A stretch of DNA of 61,467 nt from Enteractinococcus helveticum (GTDB lineage: Bacteria > Actinomycetota > Actinomycetes > Actinomycetales > Micrococcaceae), in assembly GCF_020742345.1 (NCBI RefSeq), contig NZ_DYXC01000030.1, positions 1 through 61,467 on the forward strand, written 5' to 3'. The position numbers and the translations under genes were made by a program. Under the pieces are notes generated by a model that was not told the DNA's origin, ran no database searches, and saw only the letters and a program-made list of their open reading frames with translations. Positions 42,134 through 51,086 of this stretch are shown one piece after another. Within the stretch, counting starts at the first letter, position 1. Every line of letters begins with the position of its first letter.

Positions 42134-44266
42134 ATGGTGACGCGGTTACCGGATACCGACGGCCTGATTTCTGAGGTGGAACTTGATGCTCTGTCGCCTG
42201 GTGAACTCCAAGCCCTGGCCCTACGCATCGTGCAAAAACAACAGCTCAAGCTGTCAACCCCGGAGGCCTACGAATCATTCGCTCGCCACACTTACGCGTC
42301 TGGAGCGGATTGGGGCACTGTCTGGCTCAACGACCCTGTCAAAAACCATCATGACGACGACGCGGACGTTTCTCAGGGAAAACACGCAGGACCGACCCCG
42401 GTGCCACCGGATGAGTTCTTCAATACTCTGCCCGGATTTGTGGACAACCTCGTCACCGCACGGCGTGTCCAAGACGCCATCATCGCTCAGCTCACGGGTT
42501 TCGCTGAAAAAGCGTATCTCTTTGATCGGGACACCATGCTGGGTATCCCCGCCAAGGTGAATCTCCACAAGACCGGCAAGCGCTGGCTGGCCGAGCGGTT
42601 TCAACTCGAGACCCGCCAGATTTCCAAGTTCTATAACCGGGCAGCCCTTGTCACCGGTGATTTGGAAACCATCGATCGATTGGCCACAGAGCCGTTACTC
42701 CCCGAAATGGCAGCAGCCTATACTGCCGGGGAGATCCCTTCCGAAAATATGGACCGGATGAGTCAGATTGCGAACCGATTTTTTGATTTTTATCACGCGG
42801 TGGGACTGAGCAAGGACAATGCCAAAGAGATCCTAAAAACCATGGATCCATTCTTCACCGACGCTGCCAAACAGCTGCGACCCCAAGAGTTGGCACAACA
42901 AGCAACTGGGTGGCTCAACCAAATCGCCCATATTGTTGATCCTGACGGGCCACCACCAGAACAGCGCTTGACCAAGGTCAAAAACTCGCTAACAACGCGT
43001 ATCGTAAACGGCAAGCTCCACGTCAACATTATTACCGACGTCGTAAATCTTGAACTCATCGAAGCGTTGATTCTTGCAGGACTCAATTTCAAGGCCAACC
43101 AAGATAAGTTCCGACCGGATGAGGATCATTCTGAAGCTGATACCGCTGAAACCGCTACAAATAACGACAGCACGGAGTTTGACTCAGAGTCGGAGCCTGC
43201 ACCCGCCACCTCATCAAATACCTTCGATGACGACGCAGATCAAGAAGAAGATGAAGTGGGTCTTGATGGCTCGGAATCAAGTACTGCCGATCGGAACGCT
43301 CAGGAACGCCTCGGAGCCTTCCATCAGCGTATGGATGATGCTGTCAATGACGAAGAAACGTTCATCGAGACCGAAGATGGCACCAAACTTACTCGGGAGC
43401 AGACTCGCAAACTTGATCCGCGGTCCCGCGATGAAAAGGCCCACGATATCTTTCTGACCATACTCAAAGCCCAAGGGAAACGCTCCCCAGGTGCCGAAGG
43501 CATGACGGAGTATAAACGAGCTCCCGCCATCTTGTGGACCGTGATGGACTACGAAACACTGCTGCAAATTCACCGCGACCGGTTACCCCAGCAATACCAT
43601 CTTGATGAACAGTTCACGCGCAGCCCCGGCATGGCTGGATTTGACCCAGGACCGCCACGGAGACTCGATCCTCTCGAAGCAATCGTTGATGAACATGTTC
43701 CACCGGGAACAACCGATCCGGAACAACTCTTGGGTGCCGACCCCGTCTTGGGTCGTGTGTGGCGCCAAAAGTCAACAGACCCTCCGGACGATCACGATGA
43801 TGTCAGCAATGACAAAGCTGAACATCAGCAACAACGAGGCCATCCATATGTCTCACACCGGTTTCAAACGGGAACTATTGCTCTGGCGGCCGTACTACAG
43901 GATCTGTGCGATGCCAAAATAATCCCGGCGATCTTCAACCAGGGTGGCGTCCCACTATTCCTTGGAAAAGGGAAACGTCTCTTTAGCGATCAGCAGATCC
44001 TAGCTGCCGCCATGCTGGGCGGATGTCGCGGCCCCGGCTGTCGAGTCCCTCCGGCATGGACTGAAGGCCACCATGGGATCTATTGGTTCCACGATGGTGG
44101 AACCAATACCACCAACCTCATCCTGTTATGCAACGCCTGTCATACCCACGTCCACCAAGGTGTTTGGACCCCAACATGGAATGACGACGGTGTCTTGTAC
44201 TGGATTCCAGCCCCATGGCTGGATCCCGCCCAGACCCCGATTCGAAATACCTACTGGGACGACTAG
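42134..44266 (+). CDS. DUF222/HNH endonuclease-domain protein (13E12 family)
   Basis: A 710-residue protein with an N-terminal DUF222 region and a C-terminal HNH module. The module has CRGPGC, then TEGHHG and LCNACHTHVHQG, giving the zinc-binding Cys pairs and catalytic His residues. A long acidic, Ser/Asp/Glu-rich insert lies at roughly residues 330-385. Members are common, often multicopy, in actinobacteria and have been linked to mobile DNA, but their function is unsettled. The ATG at 42134 was chosen for GGAGGTG six nt upstream; the frame is open from 42017. No repeats or transposase flank it. Confidence 0.88.
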   Translation: MVTRLPDTDGLISEVELDALSPGELQALALRIVQKQQLKLSTPEAYESFARHTYASGADWGTVWLNDPVKNHHDDDADVSQGKHAGPTPVPPDEFFNTLPGFVDNLVTARRVQDAIIAQLTGFAEKAYLFDRDTMLGIPAKVNLHKTGKRWLAERFQLETRQISKFYNRAALVTGDLETIDRLATEPLLPEMAAAYTAGEIPSENMDRMSQIANRFFDFYHAVGLSKDNAKEILKTMDPFFTDAAKQLRPQELAQQATGWLNQIAHIVDPDGPPPEQRLTKVKNSLTTRIVNGKLHVNIITDVVNLELIEALILAGLNFKANQDKFRPDEDHSEADTAETATNNDSTEFDSESEPAPATSSNTFDDDADQEEDEVGLDGSESSTADRNAQERLGAFHQRMDDAVNDEETFIETEDGTKLTREQTRKLDPRSRDEKAHDIFLTILKAQGKRSPGAEGMTEYKRAPAILWTVMDYETLLQIHRDRLPQQYHLDEQFTRSPGMAGFDPGPPRRLDPLEAIVDEHVPPGTTDPEQLLGADPVLGRVWRQKSTDPPDDHDDVSNDKAEHQQQRGHPYVSHRFQTGTIALAAVLQDLCDAKIIPAIFNQGGVPLFLGKGKRLFSDQQILAAAMLGGCRGPGCRVPPAWTEGHHGIYWFHDGGTNTTNLILLCNACHTHVHQGVWTPTWNDDGVLYWIPAPWLDPAQTPIRNTYWDD

Positions 44267-44298
44267 CACTCCGGACAGTCACAGGATCAGTGCAAAGA

Positions 44299-44333
44299 AT
44301 TGCTCGCCCGGACGAAGCATCCTGGCGAGCAAT
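44299..44333. terminator. Bidirectional terminator between the HNH gene and terC
   Basis: A perfect 10-bp stem, ATTGCTCGCC with GGCGAGCAAT, closes a 15-nt loop between convergent genes. Confidence 0.75.
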
Positions 44334-44345
44334 ACTATGATTCAA

Positions 44346-45653
44346 TTAGTCACGAGCTTCTGAATCTTCGTTATCTTTTCCATTGGTATTCGGGGCAAGG
44401 ACCGGACCGTCGCTAGTGACAATACGTTGTGACATTAACGCTGGGATGCCTCGACGGTTGGCGTCCTCCAACCGGGTTTCGTGAGCGAGTCGAATAATAG
44501 CCGACCACTGATCTTTATGTTCAATAAGTTCTTCAAGATACCGGTGTTCGGTCTCTTGGGCACGATGGGTCCAGAAATCCATCTTTTCTGCAGCTTCCTG
44601 ACGTTGCTCTACTGTGGCATCTTCTGGCAGCAGCGTGTAGCGGTGGGCAAATTTCTCAGCGTTTTGCAGTGCACGGAGTGCCTTGCCCTTCGGGCTGAGC
44701 AATGAGAAGGCGATGGTAGTGATAAGGATCCCGATAATGACGAGCAACGAGAATCCAGTGCTGATTTCGATCACCGGCACATCTTCGCCGTCGTTGATGA
44801 ATGGCAGATTGTTCTGGTGCAATGCGTGCAGCATGAGCTTGACCCCGATGAATCCGAGAATCGCAGCCAAACCGTATCCCAGGTAGACCAGTCGATCAAG
44901 CAGACCGTCGATGAGGAAGTACAACTGACGCAGACCCAGCAGCGCGAATGCGTTGGCTGTGAAGACGATGTATGACTCTTGTGTTAGCCCGAAAATAGCA
45001 GGAATCGAGTCAAGCGCGAAGATAAGGTCGGTCACGCCAATGGCAACCATGACAAGCAGCATTGGGGTAAATAGGCGCTTGCCGTCTAACCGGGTGATGA
45101 TTTTGTCGCCGTCATAGTGTTCTGCAACTGGCAAGACTTTTCGGGCAAACCGGACCAGGGCGTTATCTGCTTCAGATCCTGCTTCTTCCGCGGATGAGAA
45201 CTCAGATTTGAGCTGTTGTCCAGCCAGCAGCAGGAGGAAAATACCGAAGATGTAGAACGCATCTGACCACCACTCAAGAATGGCGGCACCCAGCAGAATG
45301 AAGATTGTGCGGCTGATGAGCGCAAACGTAATACCAAACAGCAGGACCTTTTGCTGGAATTGCCGGGGTACAGCGAAACTCGTCATGATGATCATGAACA
45401 CGAAGAGGTTATCAACGGATAACGCCTTCTCTGTGATGAAGCCGGCATAATATTCGATCGCGTGATCCGTGTCGCCCAAGGCAAAGAACACGAGACCAAA
45501 AGCCAGTGCTACCCCAACATAGATGCTCGACCAAATTGCCGCCTCTTTGAGAGTGGGGGTGTGGGCTTTCCGGACGTGGAAAAAATAGTCAAAGAAGACT
45601 AACCCGATAATGGCTGCAATTGTGACAGCCCAAGTAAGCCCGGTAATCTCCAT
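44346..45653 (-). CDS. TerC family membrane protein (probable Mn2+ exporter)
   Basis: A 435-residue integral membrane protein of the TerC/Alx family. The early segments YYAGFITEKALSVDNLFVFMIIM and IGVTDLIFALDSIPAIFG carry the conserved acidic pairs (EKALSVDN and DLIFALDSIPA) thought to handle the metal. About nine hydrophobic segments are followed by a charged C-terminal tail of roughly 100 residues. TerC relatives export manganese in several bacteria. The yybP-ykoY-type leader directly upstream supports a manganese role. GGAAGGACTCC precedes the ATG. Confidence 0.92.
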   Translation of the reverse strand: MEITGLTWAVTIAAIIGLVFFDYFFHVRKAHTPTLKEAAIWSSIYVGVALAFGLVFFALGDTDHAIEYYAGFITEKALSVDNLFVFMIIMTSFAVPRQFQQKVLLFGITFALISRTIFILLGAAILEWWSDAFYIFGIFLLLLAGQQLKSEFSSAEEAGSEADNALVRFARKVLPVAEHYDGDKIITRLDGKRLFTPMLLVMVAIGVTDLIFALDSIPAIFGLTQESYIVFTANAFALLGLRQLYFLIDGLLDRLVYLGYGLAAILGFIGVKLMLHALHQNNLPFINDGEDVPVIEISTGFSLLVIIGILITTIAFSLLSPKGKALRALQNAEKFAHRYTLLPEDATVEQRQEAAEKMDFWTHRAQETEHRYLEELIEHKDQWSAIIRLAHETRLEDANRRGIPALMSQRIVTSDGPVLAPNTNGKDNEDSEARD

Positions 45654-45693
45654 GAAAGGGAGTCCTTCCTAGTTTTTAGGTAACTTCAATTCC

Positions 45694-45791
45694 ACAAGTC
45701 TCTCCCCCGACGTAACAACGGGGTCCGTACCCGGCCGAACAACGGTGTTCGACGTGTTGACGTGCACGGAGCTTCTGGGATACTCCCTTGT
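45694..45791 (-). ncRNA. yybP-ykoY (Mn2+) riboswitch upstream of terC
   Basis: Read on the minus strand, a closing stem ACAAG/CUUGU brings together the two conserved loop elements of this class: GGGAGUA at the 5' side (45781-45787 on the plus strand) and GAGAGACUU at the 3' side (about 45696-45704). Between them are the hairpin CGAACA-CCGU-UGUUCG preceded by CGUCAACACGU, then GGGU-ACGG-ACCC and CCCCG/CGGGG. Position 40 nt upstream of a TerC gene is where this riboswitch commonly lies. It binds Mn2+ and turns expression on. The assignment is from pattern recognition, not a covariance-model search. Confidence 0.8.
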
Positions 45792-45800
45792 TCTGCACCG

Positions 45801-45806
45801 ACTATA
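45801..45806 (-). promoter_or_regulatory. Predicted -10 of the terC promoter
   Basis: On the minus strand TATAGT lies about 10 nt before the riboswitch's first stem, which would start transcription just before the aptamer. No convincing -35 is seen. Confidence 0.5.
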
Positions 45807-45865
45807 TCAGGAAACGGTCCCTGGTAATGGTCGAAACCAAATGCAGTGGACAATAATCCTGTGAA

Positions 45866-48010
45866 CTATGCGTGGCCTTCGCGTTTCATGTCGCGCAGCT
45901 CTTTTTTGAGCTCCGAAACTTCATCGCGTAGTCTGGCCGCGAGTTCGAAATTGAGATCCACGGCGGCCTGGTGCATTTGTTCAGACATTTGTTGAATGAG
46001 ATCCGAAAGGTCCTTGGCCGGAACCGCAGCAAGTTTCGCAACCTTCTTGTCTTCCTCAGACATCGCTGATCGCTGTTGTTCCTCGGTGATCGTCGCCGTG
46101 TAACCGCGATTACCCATTCCATAATCAAAGCCGGTCTTGATGCCGGCCATACCCGACATCAGATCCTGAGTATCAGCGTCTTCACGTGCCAACTGATCGG
46201 TGATGTCGGCGATGCGCTTACGCAACGGTTGTGGATCAATACCGTGCTTCTTATTGTGTGCAATCTGGATATCACGACGACGATTGGTTTCATCAATCGC
46301 GTACTGCATTGAATCGGTGATTTTATCCGCATACATGTGCACTTCACCAGAAACGTTGCGTGCCGCACGACCGATGGTCTGGATGAGTGACCGGTTCGAA
46401 CGCAGGAACCCTTCTTTATCAGCATCCAGAATAGACACCAGGGATACCTCGGGAAGGTCTAGACCTTCACGCAGCAGGTTAATACCCACTAATACGTCAA
46501 AGGCCCCTTTGCGCAGCTCCGTCATGAGTTCAACGCGACGCAGAGTGTCGACGTCGGAGTGTAAATATTGAACTTTGACCCCGTGTTCGACCAGGTATTC
46601 AGTGAGGTCTTCAGCCATGCGTTTGGTCAACGTCGTCACCAGTACACGTTCGTTCCGTTCGACACGCAGGTTAATTTCATCCATGAGGTCATCGATCTGA
46701 CCCTTGGTGCCTTTGACAACGATTTGAGGGTCCACCAGCCCGGTTGGTCGAATGATCTGTTCAACAACGCCATCGGCCTGGCTGAGTTCATAGGGTCCCG
46801 GAGTTGCCGACATGTAAACTGTTTGTCCGATGCGCTCCAGGAATTCATCCCATTTCAACGGTCTGTTGTCGAGTGCTGATGGCAGGCGGAACCCGTGATC
46901 GACCAGTGTTCGCTTCCGCGACGCATCGCCTTCATACATACCACCAATCTGTGGGACGGTGACGTGCGATTCGTCGATGATCAGTAAAAAGTCATCCGGG
47001 AAATAATCCAGCAGGGTGTGCGGTGCGGATCCGGCGGGGCGACCGTCAATGTGGCGCGAGTAGTTCTCAATGCCATTGCAGTACCCCATTTGCTGCATCA
47101 TCTCGAGGTCATAGGTGGTGCGCATGCGCAGCCGCTGGGCTTCCAGTAATTTGTTCTGCGATTCCAGTTCCTGTAAGCGTTGGCGTAGTTCGTCTTCGAT
47201 ATCGCGAATCGCGCGGGCCATGCGATCATCACCGGCAACATAGTGCGATGCCGGGAAGATATACATTTCTTCTTCCTCGCGAATGATGTCGCCGGTCAGC
47301 GGGTGCAGGGTTTGAATTGCGTCGATTTCGTCGCCGAAGAACTCGATGCGCACGGCAAGTTCCTCGTACATGGGGATGATTTCCACCGTATCGCCGCGCA
47401 CGCGGAAGGTCCCGCGGTGGAAATCGGCGTCATTGCGAACATACTGCATGTTCACAAACTGGCGCAGCAGATCGTCGCGGTCAAGCATATCGCCGACTTT
47501 CACGGTGACCATTTGGGCGATGTACTCTTCGGGCGTTCCCAGACCGAAGATTGATGAGACGGTGGCGACGACGATGGTGTCGCGGCGGGTCAGCAGCGCG
47601 TTGGTAGCCGAGTGGCGCAGGCGTTCGACCTCTTCGTTAATCGAGGAGTCTTTTTCAATGAACGTATCGGTTTGCGGGACGTAAGCTTCCGGCTGATAGT
47701 AGTCGTAATACGACACGAAGTATTCAACTGCGTTATGTGGCAGCAGATCGCGGAATTCATTGGCCAATTGGGCGGCCAGGGTTTTATTCTGCACCAGCAC
47801 CAGGCTGGGCCGCTGGAGTCGTTCAACAAGCCACGCTGCGGTTGCGGATTTACCGGTACCGGTGGCACCCAGCAGTACGACGTCCTTTTCCCCACCTTCA
47901 ATGCGCTCGGCGAGTTCGGCGATAGCTTGGGGCTGGTCACCGGCCGGTTCATACGGTGCTTCAACCTTGAACGGGGCAACGACGCGGTTAATCTCTCGAG
48001 CCAAACTCAT
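45866..48010 (-). CDS. uvrB: Excinuclease ABC subunit B
   Basis: A 714-residue helicase-like repair protein that verifies damage with UvrA and recruits UvrC. Walker A GATGTGKS is at residues 48-55, the beta-hairpin region includes YYDYYQPEAYVPQTDTFIEK, IDESHVTVPQ is motif II, and a C-terminal UVR motif (DLNFELAARLRDEVSELKKEL) contacts UvrC. The start at MSLAREINRVVAPF follows family practice; ATGs five and eight codons or more upstream are possible. coaE lies just upstream on the same strand. Confidence 0.96.
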   Translation of the reverse strand: MSLAREINRVVAPFKVEAPYEPAGDQPQAIAELAERIEGGEKDVVLLGATGTGKSATAAWLVERLQRPSLVLVQNKTLAAQLANEFRDLLPHNAVEYFVSYYDYYQPEAYVPQTDTFIEKDSSINEEVERLRHSATNALLTRRDTIVVATVSSIFGLGTPEEYIAQMVTVKVGDMLDRDDLLRQFVNMQYVRNDADFHRGTFRVRGDTVEIIPMYEELAVRIEFFGDEIDAIQTLHPLTGDIIREEEEMYIFPASHYVAGDDRMARAIRDIEDELRQRLQELESQNKLLEAQRLRMRTTYDLEMMQQMGYCNGIENYSRHIDGRPAGSAPHTLLDYFPDDFLLIIDESHVTVPQIGGMYEGDASRKRTLVDHGFRLPSALDNRPLKWDEFLERIGQTVYMSATPGPYELSQADGVVEQIIRPTGLVDPQIVVKGTKGQIDDLMDEINLRVERNERVLVTTLTKRMAEDLTEYLVEHGVKVQYLHSDVDTLRRVELMTELRKGAFDVLVGINLLREGLDLPEVSLVSILDADKEGFLRSNRSLIQTIGRAARNVSGEVHMYADKITDSMQYAIDETNRRRDIQIAHNKKHGIDPQPLRKRIADITDQLAREDADTQDLMSGMAGIKTGFDYGMGNRGYTATITEEQQRSAMSEEDKKVAKLAAVPAKDLSDLIQQMSEQMHQAAVDLNFELAARLRDEVSELKKELRDMKREGHA

Positions 48011-48058
48011 GCCTAGCATGTTACGCCGGAGCATAACGGGTGACTACTTATTCACCCG

Positions 48059-48100
48059 CAGGCTAAGGACTACACCGTGCTGGCTCAGGACTACACGGTG
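48059..48100. repeat. 21-bp tandem duplication across the coaE stop codon
   Basis: Two adjacent 21-bp copies (48059-48079 and 48080-48100) differ at three positions; both contain GGACTACAC. On the minus strand each reads CAC[C/G]GTGTAG..., so the coaE stop codon is present in both. The second copy lies in the coaE-uvrB spacer. Confidence 0.7.
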
Positions 48101-48702
48101 GATGCGTTGCGCAATTCGTCCCACACTTCGGCGACCTGTGCTGCAGTATTTTCCAGGGACCCGGAATTGTCAATAATCCAATCGGCGATGGCGTTGCGTT
48201 GCTCGTCGGTTGCCTGGGCGGCGATGCGTGCGCGGGCGTCGTCGGTATTCATGCCGCGGGCGTCAACGAGCCGTTGCATGCGGGTATCCATCTGTGTGTA
48301 CACCACGATCACGCCGTCGAATTTCTCAGCCTGTCCGGTTTCGACCAACAGTGGAATGTCTTGAATAATGACGGCGTTGTCCGGGTCGGCTTCCATAGCT
48401 GCCTTAAGCTGCAGCTTGGATTCCTCGCGGACGGCGGGGTGCACCAGAGCATTGAGACGGTTGCGGGCGTCGTCGTCATTGAAGACAATATCGGCCAGGG
48501 CCTGGCGGTTGAGCCGCCCGGATTCGTCAAGCAAGTTGTCGCCGAAGGTAGCCACAACATCGGCCAGAACCTGCTGGCCAGGTTCCATCAGGGAGCGGGA
48601 GATCGCATCAGCATCGATGATGGTAGCGCCGTGGGCGGCAAAAAGCTCCGCGACCGTAGACTTGCCTGATCCGATGCCGCCGGTCAACGCGAGATGACGC
48701 AT
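48091..48702 (-). CDS. coaE: Dephospho-CoA kinase
   Basis: A 203-residue kinase for the last step of coenzyme A synthesis. The P-loop TGGIGSGKST is at residues 7-16, followed by IDADAISRSLMEPGQ and the QDIPLLVETG segment of the family. AAGGAGAATC precedes the ATG. It is upstream of uvrB in the same direction, as in M. tuberculosis. The gene ends in the first copy of the 21-bp duplication. Confidence 0.94.
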   Translation of the reverse strand: MRHLALTGGIGSGKSTVAELFAAHGATIIDADAISRSLMEPGQQVLADVVATFGDNLLDESGRLNRQALADIVFNDDDARNRLNALVHPAVREESKLQLKAAMEADPDNAVIIQDIPLLVETGQAEKFDGVIVVYTQMDTRMQRLVDARGMNTDDARARIAAQATDEQRNAIADWIIDNSGSLENTAAQVAEVWDELRNASTV

Positions 48703-48715
48703 GATTCTCCTTCGG

Positions 48716-48721
48716 TAGACT
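48716..48721 (+). promoter_or_regulatory. Predicted -10 of the YigZ operon promoter
   Basis: TAGACT is followed by 7 nt and the ATG at 48729. The spacer TGAGGGC could alternatively be a weak ribosome-binding site. Confidence 0.45.
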
Positions 48722-48728
48722 TGAGGGC

Positions 48729-49424
48729 ATGTCTCATGCCGATTCCCGTACTCGACGATATACCGTCGTCGCCCATCGCAACACCGTTGAGGTGACGCTC
48801 GATATCCGCCGATCTGAGTTTATCGGTATGGTGCGTCGTGTCGAGTCAGAAGACGAAGCCAGGGCCTGGATTGATCAGGTGCGCGGGGTGCACCATGCGG
48901 CAACCCACGTGGTACCGGCCTTTGTGTTGGGCCCGGATCGCGATATTCAGCGCTCTTCGGATGACGGCGAGCCGGCCGGAACCGCAGGTATGCCAATGCT
49001 CCAGGCGCTGACGAATTACCGGGCCGTGCATGACGGCGTTGAGCACGCGGATATTTCGGATGTGTGTGCAATTGCCGTGCGATATTTTGGCGGGGTGAAA
49101 CTCGGTGCCGGCGGGCTGGTACGGGCGTATTCGGATACGGTAGTTGCCGCGTTAGACCAGACGCCCCTGGTGGTGCGCCAGCGGATGGTATTGGTCGCGT
49201 TGCAGGCTCCTCACGGTGAGGTTGGGCGGGTCGAAAATGACCTGCGTTCGGCCGGTTTTACGGTGCTGGGTACCGATTATGCCGGCCCGCAAGCCACCAT
49301 TACGGTGGGACTGGATGACGCCGATGACGCACTGGAGAACTTTAATGCTCGATTGGCTTCGATGACGGCGGGGGCGCTCATTGCAGAAGCTGTGGGTACG
49401 CAATGGCAGGATCTTTCCCGATGA
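48729..49424 (+). CDS. YigZ/IMPACT family protein
   Basis: A 231-residue protein of the UPF0029/IMPACT family. The N-terminal domain carries RSEFIGMVRRVESEDEA, then THVVPAF and SSDDGEPAGTAGMPML, followed by VRYFGGVKLGAGGLVRAYSD, all hallmark stretches. A smaller C-terminal domain of the DUF1949 type follows. Members are small ribosome- or nucleic-acid-associated proteins of uncertain function. It heads a three-gene overlapping unit, sharing ATGA with the methyltransferase gene. Confidence 0.9.
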   Translation: MSHADSRTRRYTVVAHRNTVEVTLDIRRSEFIGMVRRVESEDEARAWIDQVRGVHHAATHVVPAFVLGPDRDIQRSSDDGEPAGTAGMPMLQALTNYRAVHDGVEHADISDVCAIAVRYFGGVKLGAGGLVRAYSDTVVAALDQTPLVVRQRMVLVALQAPHGEVGRVENDLRSAGFTVLGTDYAGPQATITVGLDDADDALENFNARLASMTAGALIAEAVGTQWQDLSR

Positions 49425-50518
49425 CGACAACACAGCCCACGCCCGATAACATCGACCGGATGTTATTCCAGGTGCTAGAGGAAACATTTACTGCTGAGCC
49501 GTGGCGGCGGGCGGAACCGGTGGTGGTGATCAATGATGCCACGGGTGCGCTGAGTGCCTGGGCACTGGAACGCGACCTTCCGGTGCGGTGTGTGCAAGAT
49601 TCGGCTGGCCTCGCCACCGCACATGCTCCCGTTACCGGCCCGGTTGCCGCGGTACCCTCCCAGGACGTACTAACCGACGCGGCTACCGTGGTAACCCGGT
49701 TGGCCCGTCCGTTGGAAGCGTTGGAAGAACTGTCCTGGCAGGTTGCACGCTGGGCTGCACCAGAGGTCGTTTTGTTGGCCGGGCAGCTGCAACGGCACCT
49801 GAGCTTTTCATTCAACCCCGTATTGGAGCGCGTCTTCGATGAGGTATCGGCTTCGCGCGGATACTATAAGGCCAGAGCCTTGCGTGCCCGGCAACCAAAA
49901 CCGCTCACGGGTCAGACTCCCCCACGGATTCCGCGCAAAAACACGGTGACAGTCGCCGGTCAGGAGCTTCACTTGCGCGCTCACGGCTTGACCTTCGGTG
50001 CCGCACGCCTGGATCCCGGTACCAAACTGCTCCTAGCAACGCTGCAGATCCACCCGCCAGAACAACTCACACCCGAGGCAACCGTGGTGGACCTGGGCAG
50101 TGGCAACGGAATAATTGCTGCCGGATTAGCCCACAGCGTTCCGGTGGGCAGGTTGATCGCCACCGATGATTCGGCCTCTGCGGTGCTTTCGACGACGGCG
50201 ACCCTGGCCGCCAATGGGATTGACGGTGTTGAGGTGATGCACCAGTCCGGACTGGTTGAGCTTGCCGATGCGTCCGTGGACGTCGTCGTCCTGAATCCAC
50301 CGTTTCACGCGGGCACACAGCTGACCAGTGACATTGCGTTTTTCCTCTTCGATGAAGCGGCTCGAACCCTGAAACCCGGTGGTGTACTGTTGACGGTGTT
50401 CAACGCATCAAGACACTATCGGCCTCAGTTGCAACACCGTGTGGGACCGACCCGGCAGCTGGCCCGGGATCAGCGTTTTATCGTTACACAATCACAGAAA
50501 GTCCACGAAAATGTCTGA
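49421..50518 (+). CDS. RsmC/RlmG-like rRNA methyltransferase
   Basis: A 365-residue class I SAM-dependent methyltransferase. An N-terminal domain of about 190 residues lacks clear catalytic motifs, as in RsmC and RlmG, where it is a degenerate duplicate. The C-terminal domain has the SAM loop DLGSGNG at 224-230 and the catalytic NPPF at 292-295, typical of guanine N2-methyltransferases of 16S (G1207) or 23S rRNA. Which rRNA it modifies is not clear. The ATG at 49421 overlaps the preceding stop. Confidence 0.87.
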   Translation: MTTTQPTPDNIDRMLFQVLEETFTAEPWRRAEPVVVINDATGALSAWALERDLPVRCVQDSAGLATAHAPVTGPVAAVPSQDVLTDAATVVTRLARPLEALEELSWQVARWAAPEVVLLAGQLQRHLSFSFNPVLERVFDEVSASRGYYKARALRARQPKPLTGQTPPRIPRKNTVTVAGQELHLRAHGLTFGAARLDPGTKLLLATLQIHPPEQLTPEATVVDLGSGNGIIAAGLAHSVPVGRLIATDDSASAVLSTTATLAANGIDGVEVMHQSGLVELADASVDVVVLNPPFHAGTQLTSDIAFFLFDEAARTLKPGGVLLTVFNASRHYRPQLQHRVGPTRQLARDQRFIVTQSQKVHENV

Positions 50519-51074
50519 CCTGTTTGTCAAAGTCTGCGGTATTACCACCGTGGAACAGCTCGAGTGGGCCATCGACTTGGGCTATGATGCCATCGGTCTG
50601 ATGCGCGCGCCGCATTCACCGCGCCTCGTGGATGTCGAGACGGCCCGAGAGCTGATCGCCTACGCGGATGGCAAGATCCAGACCTTTGCCGTGGGCCTTA
50701 CGCTGGATCAGGTGGCATCCCTCAAGGACCATGTCGATACGATACAACTGTATGAACCCGCTGAGGTCGAGTCGTTGGCGCTGGCTTCAGACACTCCCCC
50801 AGCATCAACGCAGGGCCTGGACTACTGGTTCTATGATGCCTCGCACGGCACGGGAACGTTTTCTAGAATCCCCGAGTGGGTGCACGACGTCGATGCGAGA
50901 TGTATCCTGGCCGGCGGGCTGAATCCCGGCAATGTTGCAGAGGTTATCGAACACTACCGTCCCGATGGCATTGACGTCTCCTCGGGTGTGGAATCCAGTC
51001 CCGGAACGAAAGATTATGCCCTGATGAAGTCCTTCATTGAGGCGGCCCGTGGCGTTGCACAGTCTGAGCGTTAG
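50511..51074 (+). CDS. Phosphoribosylanthranilate isomerase-like protein (TrpF family)
   Basis: A 187-residue TIM-barrel protein related to TrpF. It keeps the catalytic Cys9 in VKVCGITT, Arg38, and Asp109 in a DASHGTGTF motif, plus LAGGLNP at 133-139 and DVSSGVESSPG at 155-165. The usual QLHG segment is QLYEP here (Tyr81 in place of His), and the protein is somewhat short. It lies outside any trp operon and overlaps the methyltransferase gene by 8 bp. It may be a working TrpF or a repurposed relative; many actinobacteria use PriA for this step. Confidence 0.75.
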   Translation: MSDLFVKVCGITTVEQLEWAIDLGYDAIGLMRAPHSPRLVDVETARELIAYADGKIQTFAVGLTLDQVASLKDHVDTIQLYEPAEVESLALASDTPPASTQGLDYWFYDASHGTGTFSRIPEWVHDVDARCILAGGLNPGNVAEVIEHYRPDGIDVSSGVESSPGTKDYALMKSFIEAARGVAQSER

Positions 51075-51086
51075 CGTTGGGTACTG

